Of a DNA stretch of 64,000 bases, positions 7,816 to 16,047 are shown in pieces (positions within the stretch are counted from its first letter, which is position 1; every line of letters starts with the position of its first letter). The translations under genes were made by a program, and so were the position numbers. Under the pieces are notes generated by a model. That model had not been told where the DNA came from and did not search any database. It was given only the letters and a program-made list of their open reading frames with translations. Origin of the DNA: JABCYV01 sp963729325 (GTDB lineage: Bacteria > Acidobacteriota > Terriglobia > Terriglobales > Acidobacteriaceae); assembly GCA_963729325.1 (NCBI GenBank), contig CAVSNS010000051.1, positions 186,001 through 250,000 of the forward strand. Reading direction: 5' to 3'.

Positions 7816-8112
7816 ATGATCCGCGTGATACTTCCGCCACACCTGCGAACGCTGGCACACGTCGGCAGCGAAGTGACGCTCGACGTTGCAGCTCCCGTCA
7901 CCCAGCGGTCGGTCCTCGATGCGCTGGAAACCCACTACCCGATGCTGCGTGGGACGATCCGTGACCAGGTCACGCAACAGCGCCGTCCGTTCCTGCGCTT
8001 CTTCGCCTGCGAAGACGATCTGTCGCACCAGTCTCCAGATGCCCCGCTGCCTGACGCGGTGGCGTCAGGAAAGGAGCCCCTTGTCATCCTGGGGGCAATT
8101 GCTGGTGGCTAG
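7816..8112 (+). CDS. MoaD/ThiS-family ubiquitin-like sulfur-carrier protein
   Basis: A 98-residue beta-grasp protein ending in GAIAGG. The terminal Gly-Gly is what becomes thiocarboxylated or adenylated in MoaD/ThiS carriers. The N-terminal strand (MIRVILPPHLRTLAHV) and the helix QRSVLDALETHYP fit the fold. It starts two bases after the upstream stop. No other cofactor-biosynthesis gene is nearby, so the accepting pathway (molybdopterin, thiamine or another sulfur transfer) cannot be named. It often occurs near BNR propeller genes in related genomes (recalled, not checked), and one is present at 5058. Confidence 0.85.
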   Translation: MIRVILPPHLRTLAHVGSEVTLDVAAPVTQRSVLDALETHYPMLRGTIRDQVTQQRRPFLRFFACEDDLSHQSPDAPLPDAVASGKEPLVILGAIAGG

Positions 8113-8177
8113 GGGAACGGCGCGAGAAAAGGATCAACGTCTCATCGCAACGCTGGGATTTCTGAGAATTGAACCTA

Positions 8178-8253
8178 TGGTGGACCTGGTCGGGATCGAA
8201 CCGACGACCTCTTCCATGCCATGGAAGCGCGCTCCCAGCTGCGCCACAGGCCC
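8178..8253 (-). tRNA. tRNA-Ala (anticodon GGC)
   Basis: Read on the minus strand, this 76-base segment folds as a complete tRNA. The acceptor is GGGCCTG paired with CAGGTCC (one G-U pair). The D arm is GCGC...GCGC, and the anticodon stem CTTCC/GGAAG encloses loop ATGGCAT with anticodon GGC. The T arm is GTCGG/CCGAC around TTCGATC. Discriminator A and an encoded CCA end the gene. Anticodon GGC decodes alanine GCC/GCU. Confidence 0.97.
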
Positions 8254-8461
8254 ACGCGACAAGAAACGAACGATTCGAGCTAGAGCAATTCTCGCTTACC
8301 TGTTGTGGATAGTCAAACCCTTGGCGGCTAGAAGCCATCCATTCAGTCGCATCCCGATGGCAGATGCACGATGAGCTATTTTTCCCGAAGCCGTTTTGCA
8401 AACGCGATTTTGCGAAACTCAGGAAAGTTAGTATGCTGATTGACAGCTCACAACCAGTGCA

Positions 8462-9172
8462 ATGAATCGAAGCGCGATCCACAGTCTGCGATGTCTATTT
8501 TCACTGCCGCTTCTGACGGCGATGGCGGCTGCCCAGGGCACGTCTTCCACCCCGTCGATAACCCCCATTCCTTATTCATCGGTGAGCGAACTTAACGTGT
8601 TGCTATCGCAACTGGAACAGTCGGCGAAAGGCGCGCAGGATGATCTCACCAAGCTGCGGGTCGAGCGATGGAAGACGGATTCAGGTACAAAGCGGCAAAC
8701 GGCGGGTAACGTCGAATCCATCGAACGCAATTTGCAGCAAGCGCTGCCGCAGATGATCGCTGAACTGCGAAACTCTCCGGAAAGTCTTACGTCGACTTTC
8801 AAGGTCTATCGCAATCTCGACGCGCTCTATGATGTCTTCGGATCTGTAGTTGAGAATGCGGGAGCCTTCGGATCGAAAGATGAGTTCCAATCGCTGCAAA
8901 ATGACATGACTGCTCTAGAAAGGTCCCGCCGGTCGTTTGCCGAGCGCATGGAAACTCTGGCTGGTTCGAAGGAAACCGAACTGACGCATCTTCGCACTGC
9001 GCTTCAGCACGCGCAAGCGGCATTAGAAACACAGCCTCCCAAGAAAATAGTTGTGGATGACACCCAGCCGCCGCCGAAACCCGCAAAGAAAAAGGCGCCA
9101 GCGAAGACTGTCCCCAAGCCTGGTTCTGGTACCGCTCCACCGCAACCTCCCCAGCAATCTCAGCAACGCTAG
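8462..9172 (+). CDS. secreted coiled-coil protein with Pro/Lys-rich tail
   Basis: A 236-residue exported protein. It has a signal peptide (LFSLPLLTAMAAAQG, cleavage near residue 25), then about 150 residues of amphipathic helix with long heptad stretches (VSELNVLLSQLEQSAKGAQD, and LERSRRSFAERMETL). The tail is low-complexity: PPPKPAKKKAPAKT and PPQPPQQSQQR. The basic, proline-rich tail could contact the cell wall or nucleic acid, but this is speculative. No known domain. The 284 bases after it up to the sigma-factor gene hold no gene. Confidence 0.72.
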   Translation: MNRSAIHSLRCLFSLPLLTAMAAAQGTSSTPSITPIPYSSVSELNVLLSQLEQSAKGAQDDLTKLRVERWKTDSGTKRQTAGNVESIERNLQQALPQMIAELRNSPESLTSTFKVYRNLDALYDVFGSVVENAGAFGSKDEFQSLQNDMTALERSRRSFAERMETLAGSKETELTHLRTALQHAQAALETQPPKKIVVDDTQPPPKPAKKKAPAKTVPKPGSGTAPPQPPQQSQQR

Positions 9173-9456
9173 GACAGGTACCGCCGATCAAGAGCTGTTG
9201 GAGACGAAATGGCGATATTTCGCCAGTGACCCGTCCTTGAGATTTCGGCTAATGACCGGCTCATCGTCCTGCACTAGATTTTGTGCAGTTTCTAGCCTAT
9301 TGAAAACAAATCTTGTTGTGATTGTGGAACTCTCGGCCCTCCGGCGGAGTCTATGTAACTAGTGGATTTAGTCAGCTTAGGATCTAGGCCACGGCCAGAA
9401 CACATATTTCGAGCGAACCGGCGGTCCGAAAGAACCTATAATTGGGGGGTGACGCC

Positions 9457-10215
9457 ATGAGAATTATGGCGGGAGCAACCACCTTGGGTGAACTGGCTGG
9501 AGCGATAGGAATTCGGACCCAGGAATCCGCGATCGTGGCCGAACTGAAGGCTGGGTCGGAGGAAGCCTACGCTTGGTTGATCGGCGAGTTCCACCAGCCG
9601 ATCTATAGCCTGATTTATCGGATCGTGGCGGATCCAGCCGATGCGGCGGACACGACCCAGGAAGTCTTTTTGAAGGTCTTCCGCGGAATGAAACACTTTC
9701 ACGGTCAGTCGAGTCTTAAGACCTGGATGTATAGAATTGCGTTGCACGAGGCGTCCAACCGCCGACGCTGGTGGTTCCGGCATAAGGCGCGGGAGACCTC
9801 GATCGAACCCATGCAGGCCAGCGGTGATCTGAACGTGCCTGCGGTCAAAGACACGCTGGTCGACGAAGGAGAATCACCTTTCGACTTTGTGGTTCACGAG
9901 GAAGTGCGGGTACGAGTTGAAGAAGAGTTGCGACAAGTCCCAGAGCCTTATAGGACCACAGTGATTCTTCGTGATCTGGAGGAGATGACGTACGAGGAAA
10001 TCGCGGAGATTACGGAAGTTTCACTGGGCACGGTTAAATCGCGACTGACGCGGGGACGAGCGGCTCTTAAGCAACGTCTCCTCGGGTATGCGCGCGAGGT
10101 TGGCGCGCAATTGGGGTTGGAGTCTCCGGAAGAGCAGGAGTCTCAGGGGCAGTTCGGAACGAAGAACGAAGCTAGGATTGAAACGAAGATCGAAGCACTC
10201 TCCCAGGTTTCTTAG
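9457..10215 (+). CDS. ECF-type RNA polymerase sigma factor (RpoE-like)
   Basis: A 252-residue sigma-70-family factor. Region 2 spans about residues 25-100: EEAYAWLIGEFHQPIYSL, then DAADTTQEVFLKVFRGM and SSLKTWMYRIALHEASNRRR. Region 4 (about 155-210) contains LRDLEEMTYEEIAEI and SLGTVKSRLTRGRAALKQRL, the helix-turn-helix that reads the -35 element. The ATG at 9457 is preferred because the run GGGGGG (9444-9449) provides a ribosome site; a TTG at 9442 lies upstream of it. The C-terminal 40 residues are a family-external extension. The anti-sigma gene follows after 23 bases. Confidence 0.92.
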   Translation: MRIMAGATTLGELAGAIGIRTQESAIVAELKAGSEEAYAWLIGEFHQPIYSLIYRIVADPADAADTTQEVFLKVFRGMKHFHGQSSLKTWMYRIALHEASNRRRWWFRHKARETSIEPMQASGDLNVPAVKDTLVDEGESPFDFVVHEEVRVRVEEELRQVPEPYRTTVILRDLEEMTYEEIAEITEVSLGTVKSRLTRGRAALKQRLLGYAREVGAQLGLESPEEQESQGQFGTKNEARIETKIEALSQVS

Positions 10216-10238
10216 GATGGCGAAGTTGAGGTGACACG

Positions 10239-10901
10239 ATGAAGTGTGCCCATGCCAATTCGTTGTTCTCGCCCTATCTGGATGGCGCGGTCACGGGTAC
10301 GCAGATGCGTGAACTGGGTCAGCATCTGGAAGCCTGTGTGAGTTGCCGCCAAGAATACGATTCGCTTCGCAAGACACAGCAGTTGCTGATCAAGGCGGGG
10401 CGACGGAAGGCGCCGGTCGATCTGGCTTTAAAGCTTCGCGTCGCGATTTCGCACGAGGTTGCGCAGTCCAAGCGTGATCGCCTGGACGGTCGGATGGTTC
10501 GGCTGGAAAACGCGCTCAACGCCTTTATGGTTCCGGCGACCGCTGGATTGGGAACGGCAGTTGTAACCTTTTTGCTTCTGATGGGCTTCCTCGCGCCTTT
10601 ACAGGCCGACAATCCGGATGTTCCGTTGATGCTGTATACGGCGCCGCAACTGCAGCAATCTGCCTTCGGAGCCGCTTTGGATTCAATCAACGACGATTCG
10701 CTGGTCATCGAGGCTTACGTGGATTCCAGGGGGCGGGTCGAAGACTACCGCATTTTATCCAATCCGAAGGATGCCACGGCATTGCTGCCGCAAGTCAAGA
10801 ATATGCTCATCTTCACCACGTTCCGTCCGGCGACATCAATGGGGAGGCCCACTACGGGACGGGCCGTGCTGTCATTTTCCAAGATCAGCGTGAAAGGATA
10901 A
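10239..10901 (+). CDS. membrane anti-sigma factor with zinc-finger (ZAS) domain
   Basis: A 220-residue protein. The N-terminus has the zinc-binding anti-sigma pattern: an early Cys/His (MKCAHANSLFSPYLDG) and HLEACVSC (H-x3-C-x2-C) near residues 28-36. A single membrane helix lies around residues 97-120 (TAVVTFLLLMGFLAPL). The C-terminal 90 residues (VIEAYVDSRGRVEDYRIL) resemble a TonB/energy-transducer C-terminal fold, so the periplasmic part may sense an envelope signal. Its position directly after the ECF sigma gene supports a sigma/anti-sigma pair. Confidence 0.87.
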   Translation: MKCAHANSLFSPYLDGAVTGTQMRELGQHLEACVSCRQEYDSLRKTQQLLIKAGRRKAPVDLALKLRVAISHEVAQSKRDRLDGRMVRLENALNAFMVPATAGLGTAVVTFLLLMGFLAPLQADNPDVPLMLYTAPQLQQSAFGAALDSINDDSLVIEAYVDSRGRVEDYRILSNPKDATALLPQVKNMLIFTTFRPATSMGRPTTGRAVLSFSKISVKG

Positions 10902-11135
10902 AAAGCAGTTCTTGGGCTCTTGGCCTTTGTCGACCAAGTGAAGCTCTGGCGCGGATATCCTTGTGCAGAGCGAATCTGCATCAATGGGATGAAGTGCCAC
11001 CAGTGTAATGGGTAAGAGCTTCTTATGTTTGACCCTCCGCCCAGAAGACCTTAGACTAGCCGTGTAATCCGCGTTCCGCCACAGCCTGCAGGAGGTTTCC
11101 TGGGTTTTAAGTTCCGATACACGCTTTGCGTCGCC

Positions 11136-12605
11136 TTGCTATTGGCGCTGGCAGAATTGTGTCTGGCAGAAGAGCAGCCCAAGGTGGTTTTGGACACGAG
11201 TGAGACTCTGTTTACAGTGCTGACGGCGATCAACGCATGTGGCTACGACCAGGAACTGAGCATTTCGGATCCGCTGCGGGCGCAGATTCGCAGCGAAGTC
11301 GCCAAGACCATCCAGCAATCCGAAGACACACAGGAAGCCGCCAAGGCGATGTGCCAGTTCTATGAGGACCATCAGCAACCAGACGCTTCGCACATGCTGG
11401 CACAATACGAGTCTCTCGCGCTCTATCTCAACCCGCCGCCGGCATTAGCTCCCAAGGTCAAAGAGGCGGATCTTCCTCCGGATGCGAACTACCTGCTCGG
11501 ATTTGTGCCTCTGTTGCAGAAGTTCTACGAGAAAGCGGGGTTGCATTCTACGTGGCAGCGCAACCATGAGGCCTACTCCGCGTTGACCGATCGTTATCAC
11601 GAACCCCTGGCCAAGATGTTGTTCGACACCGAGGTTTATCTCAAGCTGCCGTCGGCGGGCTACCTGGGCCGGCAATTCACGGTCTACATCGATCCCATGG
11701 GCGCGCCTGGGCAGACCAACGCGCGCAATTACGGTTCGGACTACTACGTCGTGATCTCGCCGGGAACCGGTTCGTCGCTCAAGATGGAGCAGATCCGCCA
11801 TACTTATCTGCATTACTTGCTGGACCCGCTTGCGCTAAAGTATCCAACGACTATGAAGCGGCTGGAACCTTTGCTGGCCTCGCTGAAAACCGCTCCCATG
11901 GATCAGAGCTTTAAGAGTGATATCTCGCTTCTGGTGACCGAGTGTCTGATCCGAGCAGTTGAAGCGCGCACCGCAAGCCCCAAAGCGTCCGAAGAGCAGC
12001 GAGAACAAGCGGTCGACAATTCGGTGCAACAGGGTTTTGTATTGACAACTTACTTCTATCAGGCACTGGCGGCGTTTGAGAAGGGTCCTGCTGGCCTGCG
12101 GAATGCTTACGCCGAGCTTATGGAGAACATTGAGCTACGTCGCGAAGAGAAGCGAGCGGCGCAGATTCATTTTGCCGCTAAGGCGGACCCAGAGCTGTTA
12201 CACATTTCGCGGCCCATGGAGGGCAAGCTGCTCATTACCGCTGAGCAGCGGCTGTCTGCTGGGGACGCTGACAGCGCGCAGAAGCTGGCTCAGGAGGCCC
12301 TAGACGACAAGAGTGAGGATCCTGGCCGGGCGCTCTTCATCCTGGCCCAAGTTGCAACCGCGAACCGCAAGATCGATGATGCTCGCAACTATTTTCAGCG
12401 GGCATTGGAGGTCGCGCACGAACCCAAGGTGGTTGCCTGGTCGCATATCTACTTGGGGCGAATATTCGACTTGCAAGAAAACCGTCCGGTAGCGATTGAT
12501 CACTACAGGGCCGCGCTGAACGCAGGCGCCTCCTTGCCCGAGGCCAAAGCAGCGGCGGAACGTGGGCTGCAACAACCCTACGAGCCGCGTAGTCATCCCC
12601 AATAA
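11136..12605 (+). CDS. secreted TPR protein with a degenerate metallopeptidase-like motif
   Basis: About 490 residues. The N-terminal half carries IRHTYLHYLLDP (about residue 223-234), where HTYLH matches the HExxH spacing of metallopeptidases but lacks the catalytic Glu. The C-terminal third holds TPR repeats (ALFILAQVATANRKIDDARNYF, WSHIYLGRIFDLQENRPVAIDHY). The start is uncertain. TTG at 11136 falls inside a hydrophobic stretch, and the natural signal peptide (GFKFRYTLCVALLLALAELCLAEE) would begin near a CTG at 11100, three bases after AGGAGG. It probably functions in the periplasm as a scaffold. Confidence 0.78.
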   Translation: MLLALAELCLAEEQPKVVLDTSETLFTVLTAINACGYDQELSISDPLRAQIRSEVAKTIQQSEDTQEAAKAMCQFYEDHQQPDASHMLAQYESLALYLNPPPALAPKVKEADLPPDANYLLGFVPLLQKFYEKAGLHSTWQRNHEAYSALTDRYHEPLAKMLFDTEVYLKLPSAGYLGRQFTVYIDPMGAPGQTNARNYGSDYYVVISPGTGSSLKMEQIRHTYLHYLLDPLALKYPTTMKRLEPLLASLKTAPMDQSFKSDISLLVTECLIRAVEARTASPKASEEQREQAVDNSVQQGFVLTTYFYQALAAFEKGPAGLRNAYAELMENIELRREEKRAAQIHFAAKADPELLHISRPMEGKLLITAEQRLSAGDADSAQKLAQEALDDKSEDPGRALFILAQVATANRKIDDARNYFQRALEVAHEPKVVAWSHIYLGRIFDLQENRPVAIDHYRAALNAGASLPEAKAAAERGLQQPYEPRSHPQ

Positions 12606-12667
12606 GATGGCGGTGCGCGAGGAAAGCCAAGAATCCGTAATTCCCGAGATGTGACTAAGGAGAGAGC

Positions 12668-13558
12668 ATGAGTCGAGCAGCGATGGTTGGAATGGTGCTG
12701 GCGCTGGCCACTTTTGTGTTTGCGGAGCCACAAGCGCCAGCCACACAAAATCAACCGGCGACGCAAGGGGGCACGGCGCAACAGGGCACGGCACCACCGG
12801 CACCCGCCGCCCAGGGAAAGCGTCCGCCACAAGCAAAGACCCAGCCCGAATTCGATGCCTACAATGCGGCTGTGGCCAGCGCCAATGATCCGGCCGCCAT
12901 GGAAAAAGCTGCGAACGACTTTGCCACTAAGTTTCCTGACAGCGAATTGCGTGTGCTGCTCTACCGTACCGCCATGCATAGCTTTCAGAGTGCGAACAAT
13001 GCCGACAAGATGATGGAGATGGGCCGCTCCGTGCTTAAGATCGATCCGGATGATCCCGAAGCCCTGGTGGGTGTAGCGCAAGTTCTGGCGGAGCGCACCC
13101 GGGACACCGATCTGGACAAAGATCAGCGTCTGGATGAAGCAATGAAGCTGGCGCAGCGCTCGATTGAAACCGTCGATACCGACGTCGCCGTCCCGGCGGG
13201 AACACCTCAGGAAAAGATCGACGCTTACAAGGGGTTCCTGCGATCTAGTGCTTACTCGATCATGGGCGCGTTGCAGTTCAAAAAGGAAAAATTTGCGGAC
13301 GCGGAGGCTTACCTGCGCAAATCTATCGATGCCTATCCTGCCCAGCCCGATCCAGTAGTGGTACTGCGCTTGGCGCTATGTTTGGATAAGCAGGATAAGT
13401 ATCCCGAAGCGCTTAAGTATGCCAATCAATCGCTCCAACTGGCGAAGGACAATCCGACACTGAGCCAGTTGGCCACCAACGAGCGCGACCGCCTGGTGCA
13501 GCTGACGAGCGGCAGCTCGGCGCCCGCTCCGAAACCGCCGACTCCGCCGAAGAATTAG
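12668..13558 (+). CDS. exported TPR-repeat protein
   Basis: A 296-residue protein with a signal peptide (VGMVLALATFVFAEP, cleavage near residue 19), then a Gln/Pro/Ala-rich linker (about 22-60). At least three TPR-like units follow: VLLYRTAMHSFQSANNADKM, AYSIMGALQFKKEKFADAEAY and LRLALCLDKQDKYPEALKYA. The Pro-rich C-terminus (APAPKPPTPPKN) suggests an extended tail. AGGAGAG before the ATG is a good ribosome site. It follows the previous TPR gene after 62 bases on the same strand, so the two may act together at the envelope. Confidence 0.8.
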   Translation: MSRAAMVGMVLALATFVFAEPQAPATQNQPATQGGTAQQGTAPPAPAAQGKRPPQAKTQPEFDAYNAAVASANDPAAMEKAANDFATKFPDSELRVLLYRTAMHSFQSANNADKMMEMGRSVLKIDPDDPEALVGVAQVLAERTRDTDLDKDQRLDEAMKLAQRSIETVDTDVAVPAGTPQEKIDAYKGFLRSSAYSIMGALQFKKEKFADAEAYLRKSIDAYPAQPDPVVVLRLALCLDKQDKYPEALKYANQSLQLAKDNPTLSQLATNERDRLVQLTSGSSAPAPKPPTPPKN

Positions 13559-13684
13559 GGGCTGTTCCAGCGGATATAGGTGGTAGCCGTATCTCAGATC
13601 CATTGCGGATCGACGTAAGCCCCTGCTCCGCGGGTTCACCGCCTTGTCTGTCAGTCGTGCTTTCCAGATTGTGACGTTCAGATC

Positions 13685-14476
13685 GTGCAGCCAAGAGACA
13701 TTGCGAGATTGGAAGAAGCCCTGGGATACCACTTCGGGCGTCCCGAGTTGCTTCAGCAGGCATTAACCCATACTTCCCAGGCACGAGAACTGGAAGCGCT
13801 TCAGGCGGCCGAGCGCCGCCCTGTCGGTGACAACGAGCAACTCGAGTTTCTGGGAGACGCGGTTCTCGGATTCATCACGACCGAGGAATTGTTCAATCGC
13901 TTTCCGCATTTCCGGGAAGGCGAGCTGTCCAAATTGCGGGCGCATCTGGTAAGCGAAAAGCATCTAATCCGGGTAGCCCAGGAATTGCAACTGGGCCACT
14001 ATCTGCACTTGGGTCGGGGCGAGGAGAAAAGTGGAGGCCGGAACAAAACTGCACTACTGGTGGACGCCCTGGAAGCGGTCCTAGCGGCGATGTATCTGGA
14101 CGGCGGGCTAAGTACGGTTCGAAAGCTCGTGCTGCAATACGTGGTTGCCCCGGAACTGGAACGCATCGCCGTAACTGGCAGCAGTCTCCCGTTAACCGAC
14201 TACAAGTCAGCGCTGCAGGAGAAACTGCAGGCTATGGGACTTCCCCAGCCGGCATATATGCTGGTAAAGGAACGGGGTCCGGAACACAACAAGATCTTTA
14301 CTGTAGAGGCCCGTCTGCCCGCTGCGGAAAATCATGCCAAGGCGGAGTTCGTAGGCCGAGCTGAGGGATCAACGAAGAAGAATGCCGAACAGGACGCGGC
14401 GCGACAGTTGCTCGAGTATTTGGCATCGCGACCGGACGAAGTAAATAGCCGTCCACAACGCAAGGGGCGCGGATAG
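13685..14476 (+). CDS. rnc: ribonuclease III
   Basis: A 263-residue double-strand-specific endoribonuclease. The RNase III signature NEQLEFLGDAVLGF is near residues 50-63, with catalytic Glu/Asp in EFLGD and the second acidic site in LLVDALEAVLAAMYLDGG. The C-terminal dsRNA-binding domain spans about 180-250 (DYKSALQEKLQAMGLPQP, then GRAEGSTKKNAEQDAARQLL). It uses a GTG start at 13685. The downstream lepB begins 10 bases after the stop; rnc-lepB adjacency is common in bacteria. Complete and typical in length. Confidence 0.95.
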   Translation: MQPRDIARLEEALGYHFGRPELLQQALTHTSQARELEALQAAERRPVGDNEQLEFLGDAVLGFITTEELFNRFPHFREGELSKLRAHLVSEKHLIRVAQELQLGHYLHLGRGEEKSGGRNKTALLVDALEAVLAAMYLDGGLSTVRKLVLQYVVAPELERIAVTGSSLPLTDYKSALQEKLQAMGLPQPAYMLVKERGPEHNKIFTVEARLPAAENHAKAEFVGRAEGSTKKNAEQDAARQLLEYLASRPDEVNSRPQRKGRG

Positions 14477-14485
14477 TTCGATCCA

Positions 14486-15236
14486 ATGGAAGCAATAGCA
14501 AAGCATCGGCGGTCCGATGGCCTGAGCTCACTGCAGGCGTTGTTGGGGACTGTAGTGATTGCGGTCTTCGTCATAACATTTGTGGTCCAGGCCTTCCAGA
14601 TCCCTTCCGAATCCATGGAGAACACGCTCTTGATCGGCGACTACCTGCTGGTGGACAAGCTGCGTTATGGAGGAGGGGGCATCGGGGACCACTTCATGCC
14701 GTACCAAATTTTGCGACGCGGCGACATCATTGTTTTTCGTTATCCGGTCAATCCTGCCAAGCATTTCGTGAAGCGTGTAATCGGCTTGCCTGGCGACCGG
14801 GTACGCCTGATCAACCGGCAAGTTTACGTGAACGGCATTCCGCTCCGGGAACCGTACGTCCAGCATACGCGGCTAGAGCACGATGTGTTCCGCGACGAAT
14901 TTCCCCGGCTTAAACATAGCGGCTCCGGGAATGGAAGCGGATTGGTGGCAGCAGATGAAGAAACTGGTCGAGGACGGCCAGTTGATCGTCCCTGAAGGAC
15001 ACTACTTTGTTCTGGGCGACAACCGCGACGATAGCCAGGACAGCCGCTATTGGGGCTTTGTTCCACGGGAAAATGTCGTGGGACGGCCGTTGCTCATCTA
15101 CTGGTCGATGCGAAACTTTGATCAGGAGTTTCCGGCTTCAGCTAACGCGGGTGATAAACTCGTTCACTTCGCCTATGCGGCAACTCATTTGCTTCAGATT
15201 ACACGCTGGGATCGCACCTTTCGATTAATCAACTGA
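14486..15236 (+). CDS. lepB: signal peptidase I, first copy, interrupted by a +1 frameshift
   Basis: Type I leader peptidase, a membrane serine protease that cleaves Sec/Tat signal peptides. Frame one (14486-14995) has the membrane helix, the catalytic Ser in PSESMENTLLIGD and the Lys in FVKRVIGLPGDR. It then loses homology after FRDEFPR. A second frame (within 14883-15236) continues with DWWQQMKKLVEDG, then GHYFVLGDNRDD and SRYWGFVP. Dropping one C from the CCCC at 14903-14906 joins them into a 249-residue enzyme. A full paralogue follows 22 bases later. It is either a sequencing insertion or a decayed duplicate. Confidence 0.88.
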
Positions 15237-15258
15237 TGAGGAGGAGTATCGCCCGACC

Positions 15259-16047
15259 ATGGGACAGACTCTAGTGGCCAAAAAAGAGAAAGAAACTGAG
15301 CAGGAAGAGAAACCACGCGAAACCACAGTAGAGTTTCTGTCGTCGCTGGCCGCCGTGCTGGTGACCGGCCTGTTCATTATTACCTTCATCCTGCAAGCTT
15401 TTGAGATCCCTTCGAGTTCCATGGAAAATACTCTGCTGATCGGCGACCACGTGTTTGTGAATCGCATTCAGTTCGCGCCCAGGACGCGTTGGGTAGGACC
15501 GCTTCTTCCCTATCGGCAGATTCGCCGAGGCGACATCGTGGTTTTCTTCTCTGTATCCGAGCCCGGCCTCTATATCGTGAAGCGCATCATGGGCGTTCCC
15601 GGAGACCGCATCCACCTTCGCGATGGCGTTGTCTATCGCAACGGGGAAAAGCTCGATGAGCCTTACGTGGTCCACAGCACCAGAGAGGGGTTCAATCCTT
15701 ATCGGGACAACTTCCCTGCGGTGCCACCGTCGGACTACAACAACGTCACACCCGATTGGCAACTGAATTTGCCCCAACACATCCAAGGTGCCGATGTGGT
15801 TGTGCCTCCCGACAGTTACTTCGCCATGGGCGACAATCGAGATGTGAGTTATGACAGCCGCTATTGGGGTTTTATTCCGCAAGAAAATGTAATTGGACGC
15901 CCCATGTTCATATATTGGTCGTTTGAAACGCCCCCCAATCAGTACCTGCAAAAAGGAGTGGGGGAACGGCTTCAGTTTCTGGTTCACGTGGTGATTCATT
16001 TCTTCGACGAAACACGGTGGCGGCGTACGTTCCGGGTGGTTCGTTGA
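15259..16047 (+). CDS. lepB: signal peptidase I, second copy, intact
   Basis: A 262-residue signal peptidase I. A charged N-terminus (KKEKETEQEEKPRE) precedes a membrane helix (LVTGLFIITFILQAF). The catalytic Ser is in PSSSMENTLLIGD and the general-base Lys in YIVKRIMGVPGDR. The box-E motif is MGDNRDVSYDSRYWGFIP. Compared with copy one it has a longer variable loop around residues 135-180. It follows an AGGAGGAG site. It ends in a TTGA overlap with the next gene, suggesting coupled translation. A preprotein-processing role is firm; substrate division between the copies is unknown. Confidence 0.95.
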   Translation: MGQTLVAKKEKETEQEEKPRETTVEFLSSLAAVLVTGLFIITFILQAFEIPSSSMENTLLIGDHVFVNRIQFAPRTRWVGPLLPYRQIRRGDIVVFFSVSEPGLYIVKRIMGVPGDRIHLRDGVVYRNGEKLDEPYVVHSTREGFNPYRDNFPAVPPSDYNNVTPDWQLNLPQHIQGADVVVPPDSYFAMGDNRDVSYDSRYWGFIPQENVIGRPMFIYWSFETPPNQYLQKGVGERLQFLVHVVIHFFDETRWRRTFRVVR

